A stretch of DNA of 64,000 bases from an uncultured Latescibacterota bacterium (GTDB lineage: Bacteria > Latescibacterota > UBA2968 > UBA8231), in assembly GCA_951813615.1 (NCBI GenBank), contig OX638377.1:930001-994000 (forward strand), in the 5' to 3' direction. Of this stretch, positions 53,499-62,584 are shown piece by piece. The position numbers and the translations under genes are program-made. The notes beneath the pieces were generated by a model, which saw only the letters and a list, made by a program, of their open reading frames with translations, searched no databases and was not told the origin of the DNA. Position 1 is the first letter of the stretch; every line of letters begins with the position of its first letter.

Positions 53499-55062
53499 GC
53501 GTTGGCTGGGAACGGCGCTTTGTTCGGTGCTGATCGGCCTAAGCGGCTGCGCTGAGGATGGACCGGCCGTGGCCACTGAAGATGCCGTCTTGGTGGAGGT
53601 GGGGCAAACGGCGATTCGGGTGGCGGACTATCGCCAGTTCATCGCGCGGGTGACACCGGAATTACGAGCGGAATATGGGGCTGAGAAACTGTTGGAGGCT
53701 ATTGTCGAGCAAACGCTGCTCGTGCAGGAAGCCGAGCGACAGGGATTGGGCGGGAGCGCGGAGTTTTTGCAATGGCAGCAGCAGACGCAGGCGCGGCTGG
53801 TGCAGCAGGCTTTGTACAAGCACGCCGGGATCGTCCAACCCGAGGTCGCCGAGGAGGAGTTGCGGGCCTATTTCCAGCGCAGCCCGTACAACCGCCGCGT
53901 GCGCTTTAGCCTGCTGATGGTACGCGACCAAGAGCAGCTACCGGAGATTTTGGCCGCGCTCGCCGAGGGCACGGACTTTGAAGAGCTATCGATGCAGCAC
54001 TCGCAGGACTCGCGGATTCTAGAGCGTCAGGCCGACATGGGCTATCACCGCTGGGGCGATACCATGGCCTCGCACGCCGCCCTGACTGAAAGGGCCTTTT
54101 CCATGCAGGTCGGCGCGATTTCCGAGCCGATGCAGGTGGCCGACGGATACTTTCTCATTAAGCTCACGGACACGCACCCGGTCAGCTTCGAGCAGGAGCA
54201 GGAGACCATTCAGCGCTTGGTGCTGCGGGAAAAGCTCGGGCGGCAACTTTTGGCTTATTACGACACCCTGCATGTGCGCTATAATGTGCGCTACGAGCCG
54301 GACGGACTGGCGGCAGATCAGTCGCCGGAGGCGGTTGTGGCCGCGTACGACGGTGGGGTGCTAACGGTCACTCAGGCCCGCGAACTGCTAAAGGGCCAAG
54401 GTGCAGGCGAAAAGGTGCTGCGGCGCGAGGTCGGGCGGCGCGTGTTGGTCCCGCTCGAAACCGCGCGGCTCGCGCTCACCGACAACCCGGATCTGCAGCG
54501 CGAGTTGGAGCGATTGCGGCAGATGCAGCTTGCGCGGCGCTTGCAGGACGCGCTGCAAGCGCAGGTGCCTCCACCCAATCCCAACGGCCTGAGCCTGTTT
54601 TACGAGGAGCACAAGCTCCGCTACACCGCGCCGGCCGAGGTGGAGGTGCGCCGGCTCCTCGCCCGCGACGAGGCCGAGGGCACCGCCATTGTCGAGCGGA
54701 TGCGCGCCGCCCGCGATACGACCGAGCTAGTCGATCGGTTCGTCAGCGTGATTTACGGCAGCGGCGCACTGGAGGGCGACAATCCGGTCAGCCGCGCCCT
54801 GCGCGCCGACGAGGGCACCTTTCACGGTCCCTTTGCCACAGATAATGGTTATATTGTCCTACAAGTATTGCGCCGCCGCCCGGACCGACTGCCGCCGCTG
54901 GACGAGATTCGCGAGCAGGTCGAGGCGGATTGGGCGGCAGCGCAACTCCAAGCTGCGGTCAAGGAGCTGGCCGCGTCTCTGCGCCAGCGCCGCGCCAACG
55001 AAATCCGCTTCAGCCCAGACGCTGTGGCACTAGCCCTATTGGCCTCTTCCCATGGCGAATAA
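53491..55062 (+). CDS. PpiC/SurA-type lipoprotein with two parvulin-like domains (523 aa)
   Basis: Signal MNKRWLGTALCSVLIGLSGC (lipobox LSGC). The SurA-like N-terminal region VEVGQTAIRVADYRQFI ... EQTLLVQEAERQGLG is followed by parvulin-like domain 1 at about residues 130-225 (RFSLLMVRDQEQLPEILAAL ... GAISEPMQVADGYFLIKL). Domain 2 lies at about 378-465 (VEVRRLLARDEAEGTAIV ... GTFHGPFATDNGYIVLQVL). Same architecture as 35209-36843. It overlaps the TPR gene by 8 nt and the next membrane-protein gene by 11 nt, so all should be produced together. Probably helps fold or assemble the secreted CRTAC1 protein. Confidence 0.85.
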   Translation: MNKRWLGTALCSVLIGLSGCAEDGPAVATEDAVLVEVGQTAIRVADYRQFIARVTPELRAEYGAEKLLEAIVEQTLLVQEAERQGLGGSAEFLQWQQQTQARLVQQALYKHAGIVQPEVAEEELRAYFQRSPYNRRVRFSLLMVRDQEQLPEILAALAEGTDFEELSMQHSQDSRILERQADMGYHRWGDTMASHAALTERAFSMQVGAISEPMQVADGYFLIKLTDTHPVSFEQEQETIQRLVLREKLGRQLLAYYDTLHVRYNVRYEPDGLAADQSPEAVVAAYDGGVLTVTQARELLKGQGAGEKVLRREVGRRVLVPLETARLALTDNPDLQRELERLRQMQLARRLQDALQAQVPPPNPNGLSLFYEEHKLRYTAPAEVEVRRLLARDEAEGTAIVERMRAARDTTELVDRFVSVIYGSGALEGDNPVSRALRADEGTFHGPFATDNGYIVLQVLRRRPDRLPPLDEIREQVEADWAAAQLQAAVKELAASLRQRRANEIRFSPDAVALALLASSHGE

Positions 55063-56104
55063 TTCCATCGTCCTGCAACCTGCCTATATCGTCGATCGCC
55101 GGCAGGACTATATCTGGTTTGTGAGTCTGCCCTTTGCCGCGGTCTGCTTTGCGCTCGTGTCCGGACACTACCTGCCGGGGGCGGCGCTAGCGGCCATTGC
55201 CTTGTGGGTGACGATTCCGCACCACTTCGTTACTTGGCTGCGCGTCTATGGCTCGCCGGCGGAATTTGCCCGCTTCAAGGAGCGGTTCATTCTCGGGCCG
55301 ATAGTGTTGGTCGCCTTTGCCTACGGCCTGATCCAGTGGGCGCCGTTGAGCTTGGTGTTGATCGTGACCTTGTGGGATCACCAGCACAGCTTGATGCAGC
55401 AGTACGGCTTTGCGCGCGTGTACGACTTCAAAGCCAAGGCCGGCACGCCCGCCACTGCTAAGTTCGACTTGGCCTTCAATTGGATCTTCTTTGGCAACAT
55501 GCTCGTGGTGTCGCCGCTGTTTTCCACGGTCTGGGTGCGCATGTTGCACGAGTGGCACCTGCCCATCAGCGCGGAAGCGGTGGCGACGGTACACCTCGTC
55601 TCGTGGACCGTTGCCATTGCCTACGGTCTGATCTACGTGGGGCACATCGCCTATTGCGCTTGGCGCGGCTACGCGCTCAACCCCCTCAAATACGCCTTTT
55701 TGCTGTCGAGCTATTTCCTGTGGTACTTCACCAGTTTTACCACGGCCTATCTGCTCGTCTTTGCGGTGGCGCACCGGATCATGCACGGAATCCAGTACAT
55801 CGTCATGGTGTATTTCTACAACCGCCACAAGGTCGATCGCACGGGCGGCGACTCGGCCCTCCTGCGCTACGTGGCGGGCAAGGGGGGCGTCAAGTTCTTT
55901 CTCCTGCTGTGCGCGGCCTATGCCGTCGTCTTTCACGCGCTGAGTGAGGGCTTGGTGCGCGACTTTGGCTTTGGCCTAGTCGGCTTCAATACCAATTTCG
56001 ACCTGTTCAGCTATTCGCTACTTAGTTCCTTTGCCCTGATCCACTACTACTACGACGCATTTATATGGAAAGTGCGGAAAAAGGATGTGCAGGAAGGGCT
56101 GTAG
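55052..56104 (+). CDS. Polytopic membrane protein with conserved-looking His clusters (350 aa)
   Basis: About eight or nine hydrophobic segments. Polar, His-rich motifs sit at membrane edges: TIPHHFVTW near residue 55, LWDHQHSLMQQYGF near 108, VAHRIMHGIQY near 240 and LIHYYYDAFIWKVR near 330. Such spacing recalls membrane metal-dependent oxygenases or hydroxylases, or haem-binding proteins, but I do not recognise the family. The start lies inside the PpiC gene end, so it belongs to the CRTAC1-TPR-PpiC train. The tail (VRKKDVQEGL) is cytoplasmic-looking. A 52-nt gap separates it from the flavoprotein gene. Confidence 0.7.
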   Translation: MANNSIVLQPAYIVDRRQDYIWFVSLPFAAVCFALVSGHYLPGAALAAIALWVTIPHHFVTWLRVYGSPAEFARFKERFILGPIVLVAFAYGLIQWAPLSLVLIVTLWDHQHSLMQQYGFARVYDFKAKAGTPATAKFDLAFNWIFFGNMLVVSPLFSTVWVRMLHEWHLPISAEAVATVHLVSWTVAIAYGLIYVGHIAYCAWRGYALNPLKYAFLLSSYFLWYFTSFTTAYLLVFAVAHRIMHGIQYIVMVYFYNRHKVDRTGGDSALLRYVAGKGGVKFFLLLCAAYAVVFHALSEGLVRDFGFGLVGFNTNFDLFSYSLLSSFALIHYYYDAFIWKVRKKDVQEGL

Positions 56105-56156
56105 CAGGAGCTCTGTAGTAACTATTGACCACTTATTAGTACTAGGAGATTGAGCT

Positions 56157-57998
56157 ATGCTCGAAGTCGTTCTCGCCGTCGCCGTCGTTGCCGTTGCCGC
56201 GGCCATTGTCCACCAAGCCACGGCTGATGCGTGTTACGATCTCTCCGACGGAGAGCGCCATCCGCACAAGTGGGGCTACACGGACACTCGCTTTGAGTTC
56301 GACGGGCCGAAGACCGTGCGGGTGACTGGCAGCCGCTATCCACTAGCCGGCTTCACCATGCCGCACTTCATTCCCTTTGTCGAAGAGATGCTCCAGGTCC
56401 CGATTGACCCCGACGAGATGGCTGTCGAAAAAGAGGCCCACGAAGTGCCACCCTCGCGGGCAGACGACAGCTTTGTCGCCGCTTGGCAGGACGAGCTCGG
56501 CGCAGAGCGGGTTTCGGTCGACGACGAGGAGCGCCTAATCCACAGCCACGGCCAACTCAGCGTCGATGAGGTCTATCGCCTGCTCTACGTCGATGCCTTA
56601 GCGCGAGTGGTCGACCTGGTGCTTTATCCAGAGAGCGAAGACCACGTGCGCGCCATCGTGCGCCTCGCTTCCGAGCACAATGTTTGCCTCGTGCCCTACG
56701 GTGGCGGCACCAACGTCAGCGGCGCGCTGGCCCTACCCACCGACGACGATCGCGTCTTCGCCTCGGTCGATATGCGGCGCATGAACCGGATCGTCGATCT
56801 CGACGAGGACAACCTCCAAGCCTGCATTGAAGCGGGGATTTCGGGCAAGGAACTGGAGCGGGAACTCGCCGCCCGCGGCTACACCGCCGGCCACGACCCC
56901 GACAGCATTGAGCTTTCGACCTTGGGCGGCTGGATCGCTACCAACGCCAGCGGCATGAAAAAAAACCGCTACGGCAATATCGAAGACATCGTCCTCGAAG
57001 CGACCTTGGTGACGCCTACTGGTGCGGTGGAGACCCTGCACACCACGCCGCGCAACTCGACCGGCATCCAGCCGCGCGGATTGCTTTTTGGCTCAGAGGG
57101 CAACCTCGGCATCATCACCAAGGCCGTGCTCAAGATCCATCCCCAGCCGGAAGTGCGCGAATACGGCTCGCTGGTATTCAAGTCCTTCGCTCAAGGCGTG
57201 GAATACTTGCAGGCGCTGCGCCAGACCGGGACCTTGCCGGCGAGTATCCGCTTGGTCAACAACCAAGAATTCCGCTTTGGACAGGCCCTTAAAGCCGCGC
57301 CTTCCCCTTTGAAGCACTTGAAGGAAAAGGTGCAGAAGTTCGTCTTATTTAAGCTGTTGGGATTTGACCCGCTAAAAATGGCGGCGTGTACGATCGCCAT
57401 GGAGGGGACCCGCGCCGAGGTCGCGCATCAGAAGCGGACGATCTTCAAGCTAGCTAAGGCCCATGGTGGCAAGAGCGCTGGTGCCACCAACGGTCGGCGC
57501 GGTTACACGCTGACCTTTGGGATTGCCTATATCCGCGACTTTTTGAACCAGTTCGATTTCCTAGGCGAGACCTTCGAGACCTCCGTGCCTTGGACCCGCA
57601 TCCACGACGTGACGCAGGCCGTACAAGCGGAACTGACCGCGCAGTGTAGCGCGCGCGGCGTCGCCGGGCGGCCCTATCTGTCGTACCGGGTGACGCAGAC
57701 CTATCACACGGGGGTGTGCATCTACTTTACAATGGGATTTTCCGGACGGGGATTGGAGCATCCCATTGAAGTCTATCACGACATTGAGCACGCGCTGCGG
57801 CAGACGATCTTGGACCATGGCGGCTCGCTGTCGCACCACCACGGGATAGGCAAAATCCGGCAGAGCTTCGTCCAACACATCCAGAGCGAAAACAGCATCG
57901 AGGCCCTGCGAAAGACCAAAGAAGCGCTGGATCCCCAGAATATTTTCGGCATTCAGAATGGGATTTTTGGCAGTGCGTGCCGAAAGTCTGAGCAATAA
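56157..57998 (+). CDS. FAD-linked oxidase, alkyl-dihydroxyacetonephosphate synthase (AGPS)-like (613 aa)
   Basis: Flavoprotein with an N-terminal membrane anchor (VVLAVAVVAVAAAIV). AGPS-type motifs: KWGYTDTRFEFDGPK near residue 37, the FAD-binding loop VPYGGGTNVSGAL near 180, GHDPDSIELSTLGGWIATN then ASGMKKNRYGNIEDIV near 245, and SLSHHHGIGKIR near 560. The last is the His triplet that AGPS enzymes need. AGPS swaps the acyl group of acyl-DHAP for a fatty alcohol, making the ether bond of ether lipids. By eye, the catalytic Tyr position of animal enzymes (FNYRG) reads FSGRG here, so activity on that exact substrate is uncertain. AGGAGA precedes the ATG; the stop overlaps the next gene. Confidence 0.75.
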   Translation: MLEVVLAVAVVAVAAAIVHQATADACYDLSDGERHPHKWGYTDTRFEFDGPKTVRVTGSRYPLAGFTMPHFIPFVEEMLQVPIDPDEMAVEKEAHEVPPSRADDSFVAAWQDELGAERVSVDDEERLIHSHGQLSVDEVYRLLYVDALARVVDLVLYPESEDHVRAIVRLASEHNVCLVPYGGGTNVSGALALPTDDDRVFASVDMRRMNRIVDLDEDNLQACIEAGISGKELERELAARGYTAGHDPDSIELSTLGGWIATNASGMKKNRYGNIEDIVLEATLVTPTGAVETLHTTPRNSTGIQPRGLLFGSEGNLGIITKAVLKIHPQPEVREYGSLVFKSFAQGVEYLQALRQTGTLPASIRLVNNQEFRFGQALKAAPSPLKHLKEKVQKFVLFKLLGFDPLKMAACTIAMEGTRAEVAHQKRTIFKLAKAHGGKSAGATNGRRGYTLTFGIAYIRDFLNQFDFLGETFETSVPWTRIHDVTQAVQAELTAQCSARGVAGRPYLSYRVTQTYHTGVCIYFTMGFSGRGLEHPIEVYHDIEHALRQTILDHGGSLSHHHGIGKIRQSFVQHIQSENSIEALRKTKEALDPQNIFGIQNGIFGSACRKSEQ

Positions 57999-58791
57999 GA
58001 CCGTCGTCATCACCGGTGCTTCTGCGGGCTTGGGCGCGACGCTGGCGCTGGAGTGCGCCCAACAGGGAGCGCGGCTGGTCCTGTTAGCGCGGAATGCCGA
58101 GCGGCTGGAGGCCGTCGCTCAAGAGTGCGAGCAGTTGGGGAGCGAGGTGCTGACCGTCGTTGGGGATGTCGCCCTAGCCGAAGATGGCAAGCGGCTGGTG
58201 AAGGCCGCGATAGAGCGCTTTGGGGGCCTAGACTACTTGGTCGCCAACGCCGGCGTCAGCATGTGGACTGGATTTGCCGAGGTCGAGGATGTGGCGTTGT
58301 TCCGCAAGCTGATGGAAGTGAACTATCTGGGGGCCGTGCACTGCGTACATCCAGCGCTACCGCATCTCAAGAAAAGCAAGGGCCTGTTCGTGGTCATTTC
58401 GTCCATCCAGGGGCAGGTGGGGGTGCCGCTGCACACTGGGTACTCGGCGTCCAAACACGCGCTGCAGGGGTTTTGCGATGCCCTGCGGATGGAGGTGGCC
58501 GAGAGTGGGGTGGGGGTGATGACAGTGCTCTTACACTGGCTCAAGGGGACGGAGCTGCGGCAACGCGCACTGGGGAAAGACGGGATGGCGTTGGGCGACG
58601 CATCGCGCAAGCACCGGGCAGGAGCGGTGAGCTTAGAAAAGGCGGCGCAGGCTATTGTGCGCAGGATGCTGAAGCGGCGGCGGCAGCTCTACGTGCCTAG
58701 GCGACTCAGGCTACTGGCGATGGTTCACGCTCTGTGGCCGGCGTTGGCCGAGTGGGTCGTCAAAGGGAAGGTGGCGCGGGAGGAAGAGTAG
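57958..58791 (+). CDS. Short-chain dehydrogenase/reductase, candidate acyl/alkyl-DHAP reductase (277 aa)
   Basis: Classical SDR: NAD(P)-binding TGASAGLG near residue 20, NAG in VANAGVSMW, Ser in VVISSIQ near 147, and the catalytic YSASK with Tyr near 162 and Lys near 166. The C-terminus has hydrophobic stretches (LLAMVHALWPALAEWVV) that suggest membrane association, as in DHRS7-type enzymes. ATG 57958 overlaps the AGPS-like gene by 41 nt; GTG 57973 is an alternative start. The coupling to an AGPS-like gene suggests the next step, reduction of alkyl- or acyl-DHAP. That is inference; the SDR fold alone does not set the substrate. Confidence 0.8.
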   Translation: MGFLAVRAESLSNKTVVITGASAGLGATLALECAQQGARLVLLARNAERLEAVAQECEQLGSEVLTVVGDVALAEDGKRLVKAAIERFGGLDYLVANAGVSMWTGFAEVEDVALFRKLMEVNYLGAVHCVHPALPHLKKSKGLFVVISSIQGQVGVPLHTGYSASKHALQGFCDALRMEVAESGVGVMTVLLHWLKGTELRQRALGKDGMALGDASRKHRAGAVSLEKAAQAIVRRMLKRRRQLYVPRRLRLLAMVHALWPALAEWVVKGKVAREEE

Positions 58792-58811
58792 TCCTCGACG
58801 AGACGCTTGCA

Positions 58812-60528
58812 TCACGTTGCCTTTTTTCGACCAGGCTCATCGTTCAATCCCGGCATTGCCTCGTTGATGGATTTGAACAACTGTTCAAAATCCTCGACTA
58901 GCTCGTCAGGTAGATCTGCCAAACTCTGTTTTGGCAATTCGGTCATAAGAAGTTTGGCCACGCGCCCCTTGTCGAATGTCCATCCTGCAGAATCCGACTC
59001 CATACTACGGCTCTTGAGAGCGGACTCTATGCGCTGAACTAACTGCGGCTGGTTTTTGCCATTTGCTTTTATCTCTTCAGCAGTAAGCGGTTTGCCGTTA
59101 AGCTCTTTGTCGTATGCCTTATTGAAAAAGCTCAGATAGAACCAATCAGAGAAAAGGTCCTCCAATGTGATATTCTCTTCGCGTCCAAGAACCTTGCCGA
59201 GCAGCAGCACGTGCTTATCCTCCATAATCCAATTCTTGATTAATCCTTCTGCGATCTTCTCTCCTTCCGGATCGGATTCAAGCAGTACAACAACGTTGAG
59301 ATCTTGCCCTTGGAGCATCGTTGCTACATAGGCCGCCGTTGTTGCGGCTCCCGACGGAGTGATTGTGACTCGCTCGTCTAATGAGGTCCTGTTCTCATCT
59401 TGAAGAATCCTCGCCATCGTCGAAAGCAACCAAAAATCTGTCACTCCCTCGACGACGAGGTTGTATGGGCTTGTAAACAGGCCCTCGCTGATCGACAGCC
59501 CGAGTGCCGCTTGCAGGGAGAACCGAGCCTGTTCGTCAGCGGCATAGAAATCTGCAGAAACAGTGCTGCCCTTGTCCGTGCTCTCGGTGCAAACCCGAAT
59601 ATTATCGAGCCGTTGCATGTCGATCATAAACGGCATGTGGGTGGTATAAATAAGTTGGTTGTCCTTGGCATAGTCCTTTTAGCCGGAGTAGGAAATCTCG
59701 CTGAGCAGAAGCATGAAGGTGGAGTCCTGGTTCGTCTAGGAGGATAATGGAGTTCTTAAATGTTCCTTGGGTTTCGTAGAGAAAAGTGGTATCAAAAGAA
59801 AAAAACCACTGGAACCCCTTTGATCGTTCGTCCAGCGAGATAAGCGAGTTTTGAACGTCGTCGCTGACGAAGGCGATTACGTGATAACCATCCGCCGTAA
59901 AATTGATCTTGTAATTGCGTTGGGACCAATGGTCTGCCAGCAGGTGGGTGAGCGTGAGAGACGCATCATTCATATCCAACATGCGCTGCTCTCGGTCCTC
60001 ATCATTCGATCGCTGCAACTCCTCGTCAAAGTCTAGCCCCGCCATTTCGAAGATTATGAGGAATGTCTTGTCTTCGTCGGTAAGCAGGCCGGAGTCTCTT
60101 CTCAATTTGATCTGGTCTAGATAGGCACTGCCGTGAAAGGGCTTGTGGTCGTCCATGTAAATGAAAGTCGGGATCCATTCGAAGACCTTACTTTCGATCT
60201 GCTTCCGACTTGTGACATCTACATGCTTTGATAACCGGTCCAGAAGATTAACGATATCATGGGCGTAAGCCCTGTCGTGGTCTTTGTCTGGCTGAATGGC
60301 GGTGTTAATCTGATTCTTGTACGTTGCAATATTTTCTATAAAAGCGGAAAGGCCAGTGCTTTCGACGAGCCTAATCGCTTCGCGCCTCATCTGGGACACA
60401 GCTTGCTTGAGATTCTCAGAGGCGAGATCACCAACGCTTAATTCATCCAACTGGGCAAGGATACCCCCTTTAGTTATCGACTCAATGTAGTCCAAATCAC
60501 TTGGCAGGAACTTGTACTTATACTCACC
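58812..60528 (-). pseudogene. OLD-like ATPase/TOPRIM nuclease remnant (frameshifted, N-terminus lost to IS3)
   Basis: Two minus-strand frames make one broken gene. The upstream part (down to about 59680) holds an ATPase core with Walker B SIILLDEPGLHLHAS. The downstream part (59636-58812 and a little before) holds a TOPRIM-like domain (NLVVEGVTDFWLL, VVLLESDPEGEKIAEGL). The join is a one-base shift near 59674-59684: shifting frame after LLRLK gives DYAKDNQLIYTTHMPFMID, which runs straight into the second part. The N-terminus with Walker A is absent. Coding continues without a start codon to the IS3 boundary near 60528 (GEYKYKFLPSDLDYIES). OLD/GajA-type proteins are often antiphage nucleases; this copy is dead. 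Confidence 0.8.
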
Positions 60529-60582
60529 TGGAGTTGACCCGGTTTGGAGGGTATTTTATCCCTTGATGCAAAGGAGCCCATT

Positions 60583-60897
60583 ATGCCTAGATCGCGTAGT
60601 CCCTATCCAGCCGAGTTTCGCCAGCAGATGGTCGAACTGGTTCGCTCAGGCCACTCGCCGGGTGCCTTGGCCAAAGAGTTCGAGCCTTCTGCCCAGACGA
60701 TCCACACTTGGGTCAAACAGGCCGCCCTTGATAGCGGCCAACGCCCCGATGGCTTGACCACGACCGAACGCGCGGAAGTCCGGCGCTTACGCCGCCAGAT
60801 CAAGCAGTTGCGCACCGAGCGCGACATCTTGGCAAAAGCGGCGGCCTGGTTCGCTCGGGAGACCGATTCGATCCCCACGGAGCCTTCGAATTCGTGA
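60583..60897 (+). CDS. IS3-family transposase OrfA (104 aa)
   Basis: DNA-binding half of the transposase. Start ATG 60583 with AAAGGAG 7 nt upstream (MPRSRSPYPAEFRQQMVELV). Helix-turn-helix region LAKEFEPSAQTIHTWVKQA, then a leucine-zipper-like RRLRRQIKQLRTERDILAKAA. The stop overlaps the orfB GTG as GTGA, where IS3 elements normally fuse OrfA to OrfB by -1 frameshifting. Confidence 0.88.
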   Translation: MPRSRSPYPAEFRQQMVELVRSGHSPGALAKEFEPSAQTIHTWVKQAALDSGQRPDGLTTTERAEVRRLRRQIKQLRTERDILAKAAAWFARETDSIPTEPSNS

Positions 60898-61589
60898 AGG
60901 CGTATCAGGCCCTCTATCCGGTGACCACGCTGTGCCGTGTGTTGGGTGTCTCCTCCAGCGGCTACTACGCGTGGCGGGGGCGACCGCCCTCGGCCCGTAG
61001 CCAAGCCGATGCCCAGCTCCAAGCCCACATTGAGAAGATCCATGCCTGGTCGGATGGCACCTATGGCACCTATGGCACCCCGCGCATCCTGGCGCAACTA
61101 CACCAGGAAGGCGTGCACGTCGGCGGCAAGCGGGTGGCGCGCCTGGTACGCCAAGCGGGCTTGCAAGGGGTGAGTCGTCGCCCCCAGGCTACCACGACCC
61201 GCCAGGCGAAAGACCGGCGTCCAGCCCCTGATTTGGTCAACCGGGACTTTAGCGCCGTTGGTCCCGATCAACTGTGGGTCGCCGATATCACCTATGTGCC
61301 CACCTGGGCGGGTTTTATCTACCTAGCCGTCGTCCTAGATGCCTTCAGTCGGCGCATTATCGGCTGGGCCATCAGTGCCCATCTAGGCACTGAATTGGTG
61401 CTGGATGCCCTCCATATGGTCCTGGCTCAGCGGCGACCCAAGGACGTCATGCATCATTCCGACCAAGGCAGCCAATACACCTCCATCGCCTTTGGCCAGC
61501 GCTGTACCGCCGCTGGGGTACGGCCGTCGATGGGCTCGGCGGGTGATTGCTTTGACAATGCCTTGTGCGAAAGTTTCTTTGCCACCTTA
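60894..61589 (+). pseudogene. IS3-family transposase OrfB, C-terminally truncated
   Basis: Catalytic half with all three DDE residues still visible: WVADITY, HHSDQGSQYTS and NALCESFFATL. The frame runs three codons into the inserted IS5 and stops at 61601, losing roughly the last 40-50 residues. A small tandem duplication (GGCACCTAT repeated) gives DGTYGTYGT where relatives have a single DGTYG. Not expected to be active. Confidence 0.85.
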
Positions 61590-62519
61590 GAGGCTGTCTG
61601 AAAACCCATGATGTAGGTCGAATTTGAAACGGCGTACTCATCGAGCCATATTCAGGTTTCGCGACAAAATCTGAACAGAAAGGCTTGTATGATGAGTACG
61701 CCTGGTATGCAATATGCGACCGATCTAACCGATGGACAATGGCAGCGGATCGAACCGTTGCTGCCGGTGCCGCGCAGGCGGCCAGGCGGTCCGGGTCGGC
61801 CGCCGCGGGATCGCCGCCCAATCGTCAACGGCCTTTTGTATTTAAACAAGACGGGGGGTCCTTGGGCGTTGTTGCCGGGTTGTTTTGGGCCGTGGAAAAC
61901 GGGGTATGATTCCTTTCATCGCTGGAGTCGGCAAGGGGTCTGGCCCTAGGTATTGGATCGGCTGACCCAGCAGGAACGTCGACGGAACGGACGGGCAGCC
62001 ACGCCGTCGGCTGGCATCGTCGACAGTCAGACGATCAAGACGGCAACCCATGGTAAAACAACCGGTTATGATGCCGGCAAAAAGATCAAAGGCCGCAAGC
62101 GTCATCTGTTGGTGGATACGTCGGGTTTGCTTCGTCAGGTGGTGGTCACCGCCGCCGATGTCGATGATCGAGCGGGTCTCAAGCAGGTGTTGACCCGCTT
62201 AAAGGCCGCCGGCGTGGCTCGCTTACGCAAGCTGTGGGCGGATGGCGGCTACCAAGGCGAGGCGATCCGAACGTGGGTGGCCAACCAAAAAAAGACGCAC
62301 AAAATAGACTTGGAAGTCGTCGCCAAACAAGGCAGTGGATTTACCGTAGTTAAACGACGGTGGGTCGTCGAGCGCACCTTGGCGTGGTTGATGAATTTTC
62401 GCCGACATGCGAGAGATTATGAGGTGTTGACCCGCCATAGCGAGGCCTTGATCCAGATTGCCATGATCCACTTGCTACTTAAACGAATCAAATGAAAATT
62501 AGAGTTTTCAGACGGCTTC
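61590..62519 (+). mobile_element. IS5-family element, copy 2 (930 bp)
   Basis: Apparently identical to 42618-43547 in length, sequence and orientation, again flanked by TTA and TAA. It is inserted in IS3 orfB. The two copies form direct repeats around a 19-kb segment. Confidence 0.9.
61689..62495 (+). pseudogene. IS5-family transposase with internal amber codon, copy 2
   Basis: Same 86-codon and 180-codon parts as copy 1, separated by the same in-frame TAG (61947-61949). The shared nonsense codon shows that the broken form was the one copied. It therefore moved by read-through, by a transposase acting in trans, or through recombination or segment duplication. Confidence 0.85.
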
Positions 62520-62584
62520 TAAGAGGACAAGGGAAAAGTGTCAACAGACTTTTTATTAACTACTTAGCATAATTTTAAGCGCGG

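Larger units (their letters stand above)
60529..61589 (+). mobile_element. IS3-family element, right end missing
   Basis: The left end appears at about 60529 (TGGAGTTGACCCGG), inside the OLD-like gene. It carries orfA and a truncated orfB. The right part is cut by the IS5 copy at 61590. Sequence after that IS5 (62520-62584) is AT-rich and does not continue orfB, so the IS3 right end was deleted rather than merely separated. Confidence 0.8.
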
